A DNA stretch of 64,000 bases from Scilla litardierei (taxonomy: Eukaryota; Streptophyta; Magnoliopsida; Asparagales; Asparagaceae), in contig CM061138.1 in NCBI GenBank assembly GCA_030789695.1, forward strand, positions 12,100,214-12,164,213, given 5' to 3'. Shown piece by piece: positions 1-12,413 of the stretch (the first letter of the stretch is position 1; the number at the start of each line of letters is the position of its first letter). The position numbers and the translations under genes were made by a program. The notes beneath the pieces were generated by a model, which saw only the letters and a list, made by a program, of their open reading frames with translations, made no database searches and had not been told where the DNA came from.

Positions 1-2390
1 CTGAGAGAGAGAGAGAGAGAGAAAACAAGATTGTTAAAGCCAGGGCAGAGAAGCAATCAACTGAATTGGTCCATGTTGTTAACAAGTGAAGGCACCGAAC
101 GGATGAAGATCTCGCAAATTCATTGTTCTTTCTTGATTCAAATCTTTTAAGAAAGAACTTCTTTCGCTATTGAAGCCATGCCTGAGTTATCAACTTTGGA
201 TTTGTAGATACGGAAACCAGGCCAGGCTGATGATGTCTCTGCCACACACAGTCGACAATCAGAGTTGGATCAAGAAGACCTTACGCGTGGCATATCTCAA
301 TTCCCTTCACAAAACTAAACTAACATTTTGATAAAGAGCTTATTCACCTTTCTTTCATCCACTACATTTTTCGGGTGAAAAAGCACGCAACGAAATATTG
401 TGAATTATTTTATGGCTCGAGATTGGGCTGCTTGAGAGATGGTTGAAGGGTAACGGTATGGAATGGTATCGTCCCCTCTAGAGGTAGGTATCTCGTTCCG
501 AAGTTCGTTTCTTCCACACTCAAAAGGTAAACGCACATCCGGCCAAGTGGATTAGAGGTTTTAGCGTGGAATTACTTATTATAGAATGACCACGAGGGTT
601 ACTTACTAACCTGGGATTTGAGGGTTCGTCAGCACGGACTGAGCATGCTTATTCATTGGCGTATTCTATCACCTTCCGCTAGCTCTTTATCATCTTGGAC
701 TTTCGGACTCGCACCTGGGTTAGCTTAATAGAACTGATAGGAGTATTAAGGTAAGGAAATTTACTCTAGAAAGAGTTGACTTCCTTACTCTAGAAATATC
801 TATCAAAAGGAGATGAAAAAGTAATAGCACCTCGAGCCCCGGGTTAGCTGGCTTGCTTACTCCAACAAGGTATGCTGACTTAGGGGTTATTCCTACTCTT
901 ACTCCGAGGATACTCTACCCTTAAAATAGCACCAGCATAATTATCTTACTATCCCACACTAGCTTACAATATCCTTGATTTTGAGTCTGTAGTTGTTTTA
1001 GTTCATTCCTTAGTGATTGAATTTGAAATATCCATGAGCCGCAGGAACAGAACGTACCACTTCACTTCAATGGCACTCAGTGCTAGATAGATAATCCATA
1101 TTCTCTGATGATGATAGAGAGGAAGAGGATCGTGATGCTTCCCATCTATTTAGGAAGTCCTTTCTGTAGACCCTGAGCTTCGTTGAATGCGAACTTGTAG
1201 AAAGACCGACTCAAACTACATTGGCGTATCGAAAGCAGAATGTCCGGGATTCAATTAGGATCAAAAGAATGCACGTCGGGGGTGCATGTTGTCGGAAGAG
1301 ACTCTGCTCGCTTGGGATTGCCATTGAGTTTACGAGTTTTCCTTCGTAGTCCTTTCCTTGTGTTCTGGTTGCTTTAGTCCAACCTGTTGTTTAAGCTCTG
1401 TTATGTTTCCAATCCCTCAGAACGCGTATAAAAAAAGGCAAGCTCGGACGTATGAAAAAAAGGCAAGCTCGGACAGGCAGAAATTAAAAGATACCATTCT
1501 CCGCATTTCTAATTATTCGGTTAGCGTATTTCACTTAATGAATCACGTGTTTTCAAAGCATTACTCTTACTGGAAATGATCGATTCATTTGTTGGTTTGA
1601 TAGAAACCCAACCCTTCGATTACATAAATTTTACTGGCAACAGGAGAGCATCATAGTTGACATGGTCGGATCCCTAGTCCCAATATCAGTCTCTACTCTT
1701 TCTGTAATTGACTCCATCTCGCTCCCGACTCCGCTCCTCCCTTCGATGCGGGTAGATTAATTCCAAGACCAAAGCCATTGATTTTATTGGTGAAAAAATC
1801 GCTGGCTAATTCAAAAGATTGAGCTCAATGTATATATCCGAGTAAGATTCATGTGCTGCATCGATTGAGGGACCCGCTTCACATCCATTCCAGATACCAA
1901 GACACTCTATGATTCAATGAGATCCCTCCTTGGCTCTTTAAACTGGGCTAAGTCCAACTCCATAAGGTTTGTGGGGAATATCATTTAGAGGGGCCGCTTG
2001 CTTTATTCTCGAATGTAAAGAATGAAGATGAACCCACTTGCCAGCAAACCGGAGACGGACGACCACGGTCCCAACCTTATCAGCACCGTATGTTTACTAA
2101 TCAATGAAGTCCATCAACCTACTTACTTTTATTACACAGTCAACCAAGCGTACCTGTCATAGTCACGACATGTTTATATTGACTGAGTTTACGGAATTCC
2201 ATCGCCACGGGATCCATCCATAAACTGCCATCCAGGTGACCTTCGTCACCAAACATTTACGGACTGACTGCAAAGAGACTTCCAAGCTGATTAAAGAGCC
2301 TCAAAAGATGTACAATCAAGATCAAGTCAAGTAAAAATGCACATGAACCGACAGGAATTGAAGACTTTGAAAACGAGACAAGAGAGATAG
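1..2390. other. Possible mitochondrial-derived DNA, no gene recognised
   Basis: There is a short GA microsatellite at 3-22, then mixed-composition sequence with no credible coding frame. The texture (blocks such as the run around 700-900 and 1640-1800, rich in short duplicated words and C/T-rich stretches) resembles angiosperm mitochondrial spacer DNA, which is often found in plant nuclei. This is recognition by style only; I see no mitochondrial gene. It could equally be old, unrelated intergenic DNA. Confidence 0.35.
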
Positions 2391-2394
2391 ATAT

Positions 2395-3325
2395 CTATGA
2401 TGGGCCACTCTTCTCTCCCTTTCTCTTTTCTTTTTTTCGTTTTCTTTTTTTCGCTTTCGACCGCAGCAGCCCAAGCCCATTGGGCTTCCCCTTCTTTCTC
2501 ACCCTCTCTTCATCATTTCCCGCAGCAAGCCCAGCCCGCTGGCCCTCTCTATCTCTTTTATCGGCGAAGAGAAGCCCTAAGGGCTTCGACGCTCCCTCTC
2601 GCCTCTCCCTCTCTCTCCCTCCCTCTCTCTCCCTCCCTCTCGCACGTGTTCGCAGCGACAACGGAAAGCCTTAAGGCTTCAACACGCTTGCAGCCCGCCC
2701 CCACGCCATTAAGGTCTCCAATCGACGTGTCCTCTCCATCGAAGTGTTGACAGCGACGCAACGAGCACCCCTCCGTCCTCTCTGAGCACGTAGCAGCTCC
2801 AACGTCACCTGGGACCCCCGATTGCTATAAGCACCCATCTCTCCTTCCTTGCTTGAGTTGGACTTGGTGGCTCCTCTTGCCTTCGGCGTTGTTTCGCTGA
2901 TGTCTCGTCCATTTCGTGTTGGTTCGCCTTGTCTTCTTGCCTTCGGTTTTGGTTTGCCATTGTCCCCTCTTGCTTGCTGTGACTTCCCTTTGAGGATGAT
3001 TTAAGGATCATAACTCCTCTTGCTTGCGGTCTGTCTCTTACTCGCTGATCTGGTGTTCATGGCTTCTTCTTACTTGCGGTAAGCCACTTACTCCTTCGCT
3101 TGCTGTCTGGGGCTTTCACTTGCTGTCTGACCCTTGCTTACTGATTTGAAGTGTGGTGGCTCCTTAGTTGCGGTTTGTCCCTTACTTGCTGAAATTGGGA
3201 TGCTGCGGCCCTCTCTTGGATGCGGTCTGTAGCACTTTGCTGGCTGTTACTTGCGGCTCGTTGTTTTCTGCTGTGGTTGAGTTCGGCTGAGGGTTTTGAT
3301 CGATGTTCTGGTTTGTCGTTGAGGT
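2395..3325. repeat. Low-complexity CT-rich tract and degenerate short repeat
   Basis: From about 2400 to 2650 the plus strand is strongly pyrimidine-rich, with repeated CTCCCTCTCT words. From about 2860 to 3320 a word close to CTTGCTTGCGGTCTG recurs many times with variation, alternating with CTTACTCGCTG-like words. The open frames on both strands here (Q/K-rich or S-rich translations) are composition artefacts. The block directly precedes a Ty3 protease fragment and may be part of the same decayed element. Confidence 0.5.
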
Positions 3326-3769
3326 ATGACATGTCCCTTTGCTTGTTGTCTGAGATTTCCTTACTCTGATTCTCCCATTATGATAGCTGATCCAGGGTCC
3401 CGTCTGGCTACTTTTTTTATACCAGCCTCTTCGGTTTCACAGGAGCTCAAGTGCTCTTCGAGGGGACCCTCCAGGTGGAGTTCAGTATGTCCATCACCTT
3501 GTCGACAGGTGCAGAATGTCAACTTCCTGGTGGTCAATTGCTCTATAGCCTTCAATGCGATCATAGGGTGGCCGACCCTTAATGCCATACGATCAGCGAC
3601 TTCCACCTACCATCTCTTAGTTAAGTTTTCCACCACTGGCAGGGTCAGTGTCCTTCAAGGAATACAGTCGGAAGCCAGAGACTACATGCTCTTGGTCAGC
3701 AAGGTGGCGACCTCTCACCCGATGCAGACTGTTGGCAGCCTGGATTCCCTGCAACCATTCGCTAACTGA
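3326..3769 (+). pseudogene. Ty3/gypsy gag-pol fragment (protease to pre-RT), Tat-like, broken
   Basis: The translation contains NVNFLVVNCSIAFNAIIGW followed by PTLNAI and STYHLLVKFST. This is the conserved stretch after the aspartic protease of Tat-like Ty3 elements (family pattern FxVVxxxxAYNAIxGRPxLN...STYHLxxKFPT). Just upstream, in a different frame, FGFTGAQVLFEGTLQVEF is readable, so the copy is frameshifted. No reverse transcriptase follows. It is the same kind of segment as the two protease pieces at 30.9-31.1 and 42.0-42.3 kb. It is certainly a retroelement relic; its element boundaries are not visible. Confidence 0.75.
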
Positions 3770-5240
3770 ACTCTAATGTCTCCTACATCCGACAGGCTCG
3801 GTCATCGAGGCGGACTTGAACAGCTTGGACTCTAGGTCTCGCCGGCTGAGTTTGGATGTGGCATGATCGGAGTCGAATGCCAGGGGTCGGAGCCGAGGCA
3901 CTCGAGGTAGCCTCACTAGCCGGGTCGGCACTTGGGCTCAGAGGCCTCGACAGCAGACGTCCGCGTTGGGACCTTCGGAGGAGTCTCGCCAGCATGGGCC
4001 TCATCCTGGACTGGGGGCTTTGTTTGGAAGAAGCACAAGTACTGAGCAATTATTTATAGCAACAAGGAGGCATTTTTTATTGAGATTTTTAAACCGAAAA
4101 CCCAAATGCTGAAAACGCAGGTGATGCACGCTAAGCTATATATGTGTCCCGCATGCCAACTCAAAAGGAAGAGGATGGGTAGCTCATTTCCTTGACAAGG
4201 CTGAAACTGCATTTAAAAGCACAAATTTCTCTTCAATCTATTGTACAGCAAATACACTAATGCTGATTTAGTAATGACATTATGTTCCAGGTCATAATCC
4301 ATATAGGATTCCAAAAGTTGTTAATAGATGAGCTAGCTAAAGATCCAGCGTTATCCTTTCTTGCAATGGAGACAGAATCAATGTCATGTTTGGTTTCAGA
4401 TACAAAGAGAGATGTCAAGCAAGCGCCAAATCTGAGTACTTAACTAGCCTGAACTGTCTCTTCCACTAGACCTCATCTTTCAAAGAGCGGCAGTTATCCG
4501 AGCCCTGCAAGCCGAATATAACCTTGTTTCCTGGGCCTCAAATAAGTAGGGCTTTCGACGATTTGTTTGTTATGTAAGTTAGTTTTTCAATCTTCTTCCT
4601 TCTATGGTGAGAGTAAATGGAAATGACCGGTTGTTTCCTTGATCAGCAAGTAAGCAAGCTAAGATTATGTAGTTCAGTCTCTAACAAGTGAGGCCGAAGA
4701 GCCCCTGGTGTCCTCTTCCTTCTAAACTAGCTGCTCTTGATTTACTCTTCTAGTAAGCAAGCAAACTGGTCGGGAACAAAAGAATGTCGGGTCAGGTTGG
4801 ACCAAAGTCAGGAATGAGAATAGCACTCACTCATTGAAGTCCAGCGAGAAACAGGGGTTGTCCTCTCCCTTAGGTCGTAGTCATCTTCCCGTGCCCCAAA
4901 GGGGAAGTAAAGCAAGAATGAGGGAACTTGACCCTCGAGAGACTGTGTAGAAGCAAATGCTCCAAATTTATAACCAACCTTTCCTTCAGTGATCTTACAA
5001 CGAACATACAACGAACAGGAGTTTTTCCATTATAAATAAGTACCGAGCAATCAACAAATTCCGCAAAATCAAAGATCTATGTGACCACGCACTACCATTC
5101 TTGCGGCGACATTCCGAGGACGGAGTCTTGAGTGGCCCGTTTATCCAGGCGGGGACAATCATCCATCTGATCCTGGAGGGAACGAGCAACCCCTAGTACG
5201 TCCATGGACGGCATGCACCAACTTAAGGACAATGCGGTTT
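3770..5240. other. Spacer, partly mitochondrial-like, no gene recognised
   Basis: From 3770 to about 4060 this probably continues the decayed Ty3 element (GC-rich, no domain recognised). From about 4440 to 5010 the sequence again resembles plant mitochondrial spacer. Around 5030-5200 the plus strand has a short open stretch (LCDHALPFLRRHSEDG) that I could not assign; it may be another decayed retroelement piece. Confidence 0.3.
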
Positions 5241-5640
5241 TTCGAGTGCGGAGTAATGATAGATCTGTAATTTGGGCCCGTTAAGGGTATTTTTGTAATT
5301 TTCGGATTTCTAGAGGCATTTTCGTAATTTTCGGTTTTAGATGGTCTTTTTTGTAATTTGCCATTTTCGGTTTATTATTTATATGGGCTAGGGGGGATTA
5401 GGAAGGCTCATACTTGATTATTGTGAAGAAAACTTGTTTGCAGTGAGATTATCCAACTTTTCATTGGAGAGCGTGGCCCCCTCTCGAATCGGCGGCTTGG
5501 GATAGCGAGACCCTCTTGAAAGGTCTCAACTTTATCCTTGTACCCCTTTATTTTCAGTTTATTCTCAATAAAAATCTTTCTTTTATCCCAAATCTTCTCT
5601 CTAAAACCCTAACAATCCCACCTTTCTTATCAAAATCCAA
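5241..5640 (+). mobile_element. LTR-like fragment, Copia type
   Basis: The stretch has the look of the transcribed 3' part of a small plant LTR: a leader around 5360-5420, a segment with CCCTCTCGAAT, then a T-rich run containing TTATTCTCAATAAAAATC, ending at AAACCCTAACA. A similar layout in reverse is seen at 11371-11514. There is no primer-binding site or coding region beside it, so it is a truncated or solo relic. The call rests on style only. Confidence 0.35.
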
Positions 5641-6589
5641 CTTTCTATCAAAACCCTAACTTCCAACCCCAAAACCCACAAAAATCCTATCACATAATTA
5701 CCAGCTAATACTCATTCCGTTAACATCCAATCCATTGCCAATTAAAATGGGCATCGTAGAATCATGGCTCAAAGTTGTAAAGGTCCTAAAGGAGTTTACC
5801 AAGATAATAAAACATTCCCCCAATTCCACATTAATCGTCAACAATCTGGTGCCAAAATTTTTGGAGCAGAAACACCTATGACAAAGCAGGGCTTTGTCAA
5901 AAGACCTAAGAACCAAATTCGGGGTAAGTAAGTCTACCTTTTATGGTCATGCAGTTTAGAATCATGCAACCAAGGGGCAATCCTCCAAACTCTCCTAGAC
6001 TACAGAAGATGGTATGCAAAGAAATTTAATAAAAATGATCAAAGAAATGCATATAATCAGATTACATCAATAAGCAAAATTTAAAGATTACAGAAAACTA
6101 TTAATGTCCCTATAAAACCCATCTGCAACTATGTGTTATCAAGCACATATCGATGGCACCCAAGAAATAATGAAACTAAAAAACATACAACGTCAATAAA
6201 TCAGAAATTGCAGTAGAAAACAGAAAATTCAGAAGAATAACAAAAATGCATAAAATTTAAGATGAAAATACAATGCATGCTAAAGACTCATGACAGATTT
6301 TTATTGGTACATATAACATATGACTATATAGTAATCACATCTGGAATACCATATTCGAGAACCAGCTCAACTAAAGAGACATCTAGATTACTAACTAAAC
6401 AATTAACAAGTGACGATAGCAAGATATTAATATGTGCATCCATAACAAACCCCATTACCGACTTTATAATGTGTGTGTGCTGCTGCTGCATAATCAAATA
6501 TGTGATCTCATGTATAGATCACGTTCCCGCATATTGCATCATCTAGAAACTGGAAAATGCAAAACTATGGTAGACTAGATAGGAAATCA
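5641..6589. other. AT-rich spacer, nothing recognised
   Basis: The sequence is AT-rich with no coding frame that looks like protein, no LTR ends and no tandem repeat. The short open frames on either strand have unstructured translations. Confidence 0.6.
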
Positions 6590-6907
6590 CTAACTCCAAT
6601 TCGCTCCATGATGGATGTCTAAGCACGAGGGATGATCAGAAGGGAATATTCTCATCTTTGAGTTTTGTTTAATTGATTTCAGACAATTATTGATGAGTGG
6701 AATATGTGTAATACTGTTCTCTTTTTCAGAGCCTTGAGATAGTACAAGACTAACAGTTGACCTTCCGCCTTCCAGGCTAATGGATCTCTTAGGCATCCCA
6801 ATGTTTGAGGCTTGCATTAAGACGCGGTTACACAATCTCATAGTTTCAGACCTCAGATCGATCCCAACCATCATTTGGGTCACAATCAGCTGATACCAAT
6901 TTGTCAC
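6590..6907 (-). pseudogene. Retrotransposon primer-binding site and start of gag, truncated
   Basis: On the minus strand the sequence starts with ATTGGTATCAGCTGA near 6885-6900, close to the initiator tRNA-Met primer-binding consensus TGGTATCAGAGC. It continues in an open frame (QLIVTQMMVGIDLRSET), as the first codons after such a site often do. Plus-strand TGTCACAATG at about 6901 could be the LTR edge. No gag domain follows, so it is a truncated leader. A match to another element type is possible. Confidence 0.4.
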
Positions 6908-7831
6908 AATGAATCAGGCCCTCGAAGTGAACTAGCAAAAGCATAACATAAGCTAACACCCAATCTAATCTAAAAGCTTAAACTTATAAACAAAGGTTTA
7001 ACTTTCTATTTTTCTTTTAATTTACACTTAATTTTTCAATGTGATTACTGTTGTAATCACACAGGACCATAACACTCCACACATAAACACATGGGTCGGC
7101 AACACGGCACTTCTGAGCAACGTGTCACTAAAATGTGTGTGTGTGTGTAATCAAGAGATCATGTATATGTCCACATAATGTAAACTCTCCAATTGAAGAT
7201 GTTGCATGTACAATTGCCCGAACACCCATGAAGATATGAACTTCCATCGACATATATATGTCCGTCATAAGTTACGATGAGTAGGGTTGGCAATTTTGCC
7301 CAACTCTGACGAACCGAATTCAAAAAAACATTCGGGGTCACATGTAATGAGGTATGTCAACTTGCATGTTCTAATTATAAACTGGTCAGGTTAAGACCAG
7401 ATCCACTAACCCAAGATAACCCCTTAAGGTTTATAATTTTACCTCATAACTAGATTGTCGCTCCATTGTGAGCATTTTCTCTACCATTTGAAGTGATAAA
7501 GGTTCAAATCTTGACCTCATTGAACTTTTCATATAACTTTCTTTACCATTTGAAGTGGTAAAAGGTCAGAACTTTTTGTTTAACTTTTTTAATGAATGCA
7601 TCCAATTACCAGATCAGTCATAATTGATTGAAATGAGATAATTGTAGTAGTCGTTAAGTAGTGAAGCGGAGGCATGAATGTCATGCAATGAACTATTTCT
7701 TTATTTTATTTTTTTGAAAAACAACTTTGAATGGTCATCGAGTCAATGATTCGGGTACAGGTAACCCAATAATCGGAGGAGTTGTGTTGAGTCGAGCTTC
7801 CTGCCAATTTATAATTGACTCGAATACAGAT
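6908..7831. other. AT-rich spacer with a small direct repeat
   Basis: A sequence around ACCATTTGAAGTGATAAAGG occurs near 7485 and again near 7545. One copy is followed by GGTTCAAATC, which resembles a pol III B box, so a degenerate tRNA-derived SINE is conceivable. A short GT run lies at 7135-7150. Nothing codes. Confidence 0.35.
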
Positions 7832-8162
7832 TGTTACAATAAAAATGGAAATTTGATGGAAAATTTTTATTATTTTTATTTCACCTCTACAAACCAAATT
7901 TACATTAAAAAATATTTCAAAATATTTCAAATAAATCTCATAAATCTCACAATAGATTCTCACAAATCCTAAAAATTCATTGATATAAATAGATCCAAGA
8001 TCCCTTATTTATACAAATCCATAAACTCCAAAACCAAATTGAACTAGTATCCATAATTATAGTCCAAAATATTATTTTATCTGACATAGGACTCACATAA
8101 AAAGAAAAACATAAAAACCCTTATATTAGGTTTCAAAATAGATTTTGAGTCAAATCCTAACA
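7832..8162 (-). repeat. 3' LTR of the deleted Copia element
   Basis: Read on the minus strand it starts TGTTAGGATTTGACTC and ends ATTGTAACA, the usual TG...CA ends. It aligns over its length with 9610-9955, with substitutions and small indels. TATA-like TATAAATAAGGG occurs on the minus strand near 8000-8015. Confidence 0.7.
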
Positions 8163-8465
8163 ATCTACATATTAACCCAAGTTATCATCTCCAAGTACAA
8201 TCAATATCTCCACATTGAATCAACCATGTTGGGACCTTCAACAAACCATTAGCAACTCCACCTTGAGTGGAAACTCTTTCAATTCTTGATGCAAACAAAA
8301 TCTTTAAATTCGACAGATAAGTCGGTATCGTTAAAACTTGTTGATCTACTATCATCGTCTCTCCTTGAAGTATGTAAAGTTTTTTCTTGTCCATTTACAT
8401 TTAATAACTGTGTGATTTCCCTTCCAAAAATTGGTAATCCACCTTCAGCTAAATACTTACCACCA

Positions 8466-9216
8466 TTAGTCTCCAAAGTAACCCACAGATATGAGACTCT
8501 TCCTTAAATCAGGTACATGATGTATACTGATAATGTTTTTACTTTTTATTATTCCATTGAACATCTTGACTTTACTTATCCTAATTTCAACAGTTTTACA
8601 ATGCTCATCTTTCGATATTGGCACAGAATCCTTGTGAAGCGGCTCATAAGTCGCAAATAACTTTCTGTTAATGCATATATGATATGAAACATCTGGATCC
8701 AAAATTCAACAATTGTTTAAGTGCCCTTTAGTCATAAATGACATGGCTTCGTATGTAGCTTCAACTGCTATACATGCTTGCTATACATGCTTCATAAACA
8801 GGATTTTCTTTCATCCTCTTTAATTCGTATAGCTTCTCTTGTAACTGTATGTAAAAGCTCATTGTATCTCCTTTCTTTTTTAAAATGACATTCAATATTT
8901 GAAAGATCTCCCTCATGGATTGTGGCCTCTTTTCTCCTGCCACGAAAACTAGATTAGGCGGCTAATGAATTAATTTTTCGTCCACAGATTTCTTTTCTAT
9001 CTCATCTGAAAGAAGTACAGAAGTGATATCCTCTAATTTTATAAATACCCCTCCATAAAATAAGGTCATGATACGATGCTCAAAATAAAATGGTTTAAAA
9101 AATAGTAAAGTTAGATCTTTATCTTCTTTAATTTTAACATCGATACTTAGCCATTCATGAATTAATCCATTGAACGGGTTAATGTGCTCATATATAATTG
9201 ATGTACCTTCCTTCAT
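8466..9216 (-). pseudogene. Copia gag and protease-region fragments
   Basis: Two pieces fit the Copia polyprotein in order on the minus strand. At 9216-8962 the frame reads GLIHEWLSIDVKIKEDKDL followed by FYFEHRIMTLFYGG and SLEDITS-like text, matching the UBN2/Copia gag region (family pattern LLSIDVKIxDEDxALxLLxSLPxSYExxxxTLLYG). At 8702-8466 SYHICINRKLFATYEP and HHVPDLRKSLISVGYF match the segment after the Copia protease (SYHMCPxRxxFxTYE...LxxVxHVPDLxxNLISVG). The two are in separate frames with a deletion between them. There is no reverse transcriptase. Non-functional. Confidence 0.8.
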
Positions 9217-9609
9217 CGATAACTTTTATAGATGTTGCTTAATCTATTTGTCAGAGATTTTCACATGTAAAAGGTTTCAAGTTTTTTCCATAATTTAGTT
9301 GTTGAACCACACTCCAAAAAGTTGCACAAAATATCATCAGCCAAGCACAAATAAGCACAATTGTATTATACTTATGACCTTCAAATCGAATTATATGCAA
9401 TTCTCGCCTGTCATTGATGCAGCTTTTGTCGATTTTCCTTTTAATGCTTTGTGCAAATCTCGTTGGATAAAAAGATTATGAACTTTCACTTACCAGCAAC
9501 CAAAATTGTTTCTACCATCAACTTTTTTCACCTCAAATTTCATCGTTGATTCTGTTTTATCCATTATCATAACAACCCAATTGAACCATCTTTAGCTCAG
9601 ACACCAGTT

Positions 9610-9955
9610 TGTTACAATGAAAGTGAAAATTTTAAGAAAAAATTTCATTATTTTTTTTCACCACCCCTCTACAAATCAAATTTACCCAACAAAGCTTTCA
9701 AAATCGTTGAAGGAAAAACTCTCATAAATCCCACAATATATTCTCACATATCCTAAATATTCATTGACACCATTAGATCCAAAATTCCTTATTTATACTA
9801 ATTTATAAACTTTTAAACCAAATTGAACTAAGATCTATAATTATAGTCCAAATTAGAATCCTACATAATATACGACTCATATAAAAAGAAAAACATAAAA
9901 AATAAAAAACCAACCTTATTACGTTTCAAATTAGATTTTGAAGTCAAATCCTAAT
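9610..9955 (-). repeat. 5' LTR of the deleted Copia element
   Basis: Pairs with 7832-8162. The inner (plus-strand left) edge is TGTTACAATG and the outer edge is close to CAAATCCTAA. The primer site lies immediately to the left. Confidence 0.7.
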
Positions 9956-11358
9956 CCAGGTTGGATCAACAGTGTGCATCATCATGATCATGAACCGACC
10001 AGACCAGACCATACCTACTAACCACCATGTATTATATGTTCCACTTCTTTTCTTAATTCTAGTGTCTTCTCATGATATGGACTAGAGGTCTCATCAACTC
10101 CAAATTCAATTTCAGAAACTTTATGTTTAATTGACGCTAGAATTCTTTAAATGCTCGAAGAAAAGTTCGAACTATTTGAGGAACAAATGTATGACTTGCT
10201 AAAAGCTTTTGTTATACGCACATTTGTGCCAGAACCAAGTACGCAACCACATATACAGACATCTCCATGCATCGAAAAGAAATGTTTCTAGAAGCCAAAC
10301 TTGAACTGCCGGTTCAATCAGGTCCCACCTGGATCAGCCTGCCTGGCCACAGAACCGAAAAACAGAAAAGGACAGCTTGAAATGACTAGTCAGCCAAATC
10401 AAACCCTGTTTTTAATGAAACCTTTTTTTCAATGTATTCAAAAATTAAATAAAAGATTCTTTAAATGTGATTTGAACTTGTGTCAATAAAAAAGATCAAA
10501 AGTGCATTAGGTAATACATGCGGACCATGAGTCCTCATCTCTAATTTTGATAAATTAAATTATATTATCGTATAAAAAATTCATACATTGTTCAAGATTC
10601 GCTTCTTACATAAAGCCCAATTCAAATAATCGGAACCATTGAACCATAAAAGACTGCACTGTGTGTGTCTCTGGCTCATTTGTTGGTTCAGTTTTTGACA
10701 ACAATGCCCAAAAGTCCAGACACATTTTTCTGATAATACATTAACATAATAGTTGCTACCTACCATGTAAATTTAGACTTTGCAAAAGGAATGGTCCATT
10801 GTCTCGTCATCTTTCTATTAAGTACCCCATGTATATCGCTTCTTACATCGAAATATATATAAATTTATCATAACTTCAAACAGAATTTGACGGCTTTCTT
10901 CCACTAGAGTAAAAAGAGACCTTCACTATCCCAATTAACGAATATGATAATCACAGACATGTTTGAGAAGTCCCAGATACATGTCCAAAAAATGGTCACA
11001 TACTTGTCTAGTGTCTTTAACACGTGTCACATGTCCAAAACAAATGTGCATCGTGATAAAGGGGACAATGTCGCATTCACTTGGTGGAACTCCTAATCAT
11101 AATGGTGTCAACCAAAAACCTTTCCCAAATTATCCTAATGAGTCCTAAATTTGGACCCAAAATCCTAGTCGGGTCTTTAATTCAGACTAGTATGGACTGT
11201 GGATTAAGTTATATTTTCAGCGTTGATCTCCTTCATTTGGCATATGTTTTGTACTTGGACAAAGACTTTCTTTCATATGACATTGATCTTATGCTGAAGT
11301 CATTTTCATACTACTATCTAATAGATCGCTTCTACCATGCAGCGAGTTTGGTTTGTGT
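9956..11358. other. AT-rich spacer, nothing recognised
   Basis: The sequence is AT-rich, with short open frames whose translations show no domain. A repeated CATGTCCAAAA word occurs at 10979 and 11029. There is no LTR edge, tandem array or structural RNA that I can support. Confidence 0.55.
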
Positions 11359-11514
11359 GGCTCTGATACAACATGGATTAGATTTGAGAATAAACTTAGG
11401 GTTTTTTATTGATTAAAAAAACAAGATAGATGGCATATTCGAGAGGAGGACCACTCTCTCACACTTCAATTCGAGAGGAAGCCAAACTCTCCCACTAATC
11501 TAAGGATTCTACTC
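11359..11514 (-). mobile_element. LTR end with primer-binding site, truncated retrotransposon
   Basis: Plus-strand GGCTCTGATACA at 11359-11370 is, on the minus strand, TGTATCAGAGCC, one base from the initiator tRNA-Met primer site. The adjoining 11371-11514, read on the minus strand, has a transcribed LTR layout: two CCTCTCGAAT blocks, a T-run, AATCAATAAAAAACCC and TTATTCTC just before the site. It resembles 5241-5640 in organisation. It is cut on its far side by the hAT-like segment, and no coding part remains. Confidence 0.45.
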
Positions 11515-11985
11515 ACGGCCCGGCCCGGAAGGGGTACCAAGCCGGGAAGCCCGACCCACGGCCGGGCCCCCGCCAGGCCGGGGCCTAACCGAGCCGGGTC
11601 GGGCTTTAATAATTAAAAACTTAAAAACTTAAAAAATATTTTAAAACATTTAAAATTCTTTAAAAATTCTTTTTAAAATGAATTTAATATTTAAACATAT
11701 TATATGATATTTATACATAGTATAAAGATAGATAGTTTTAAAAAACAGTATTTTAATAAGGAGGAACAAATTAAGGAGGAAAAAATTAAGGATGGACAAA
11801 TAAAGGAGGAAATTAAGAAAGAAGTATTATATGAGGGGGAAATTGAGGAGGAACAAATTAAGGAGCTCATTTGTGTAAATATTAAATGTGGAAACAAATT
11901 AATTAAGAAAAAAATACAAGAAAAAGGGCGTGGGCCGGGCCGGGCCTATGCGGGTCGGGGGCTTTCGGGCCATTTGACCATCTTG
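11515..11985. mobile_element. hAT-like non-autonomous element (relic)
   Basis: GC-rich ends made of repeated GGCCCGGCCCGG-type words (11517-11605 and 11925-11975) bracket an AT-rich core. The right end finishes GGGCCATTTGACCATC, a terminal pattern I associate with plant hAT elements; the left end begins ACTCACGGCCCGGCCCGG. Terminal complementarity is only partial, and I could not fix an 8-bp duplication. The core contains a purine-rich near-repeat of AAGGAGGAA words (11755-11870) whose K/E/I-rich translation is a composition effect. Confidence 0.4.
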
Positions 11986-12408
11986 ACATATTCTTAACCA
12001 ATTCTTCACCAAATTCAACATAACAACAATAGCACTAGCCCCCCTCCGATATATAATGGACTAATTTGTTCAGAATTACAAAATTGCCCCTGAAGCCCAA
12101 AAATACCAAAACTGTCACTGGTTGCAACCGCACCCCCTAGTCGCATCAGGCTCCATACATCGCATGTAGTCCTCATGATCACCTAAGCAAATTGTTTAGA
12201 TTGCTAAAGATCCGAGTTTTGATTTATTTAGGCACGTACACTTCTATGATGAATTTTTTTCTTCTATAACTAGGCATAGTCCTTTTTACACTATCAATGC
12301 CTCTCCCACCCACTCAAGAGACTCCCCCACCAGGTTTTGGCACATCCACTTTTCGGTCTCAAACACTAGGACTAAACACATTCCAGTCCCAATATATGCA
12401 AGAAGAAG
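11986..12408. other. Spacer left of the chromovirus insertion
   Basis: Unremarkable mixed sequence with no gene or repeat recognised. Its last five bases before the insertion form the AATGT target duplication (12409-12413), matched at 19249-19253. Confidence 0.6.
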
Positions 12409-12413
12409 AATGT

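Larger units (their letters stand above)
7832..9955 (-). mobile_element. Copia retrotransposon with large internal deletion
   Basis: Two related direct repeats of about 330-345 bp (7832-8162 and 9610-9955) flank 1.45 kb carrying minus-strand Copia gag and protease-region fragments. On the minus strand the right repeat is the 5' LTR. It ends in TGTAACA and is followed by CTGGTGTCTGAGC (about 9592-9606), a decayed initiator tRNA-Met primer site. Integrase, reverse transcriptase and RNase H are missing, and the coding parts are frameshifted. LTR divergence is obvious by eye, so the insertion is old. I found no clean target duplication. Confidence 0.75.
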
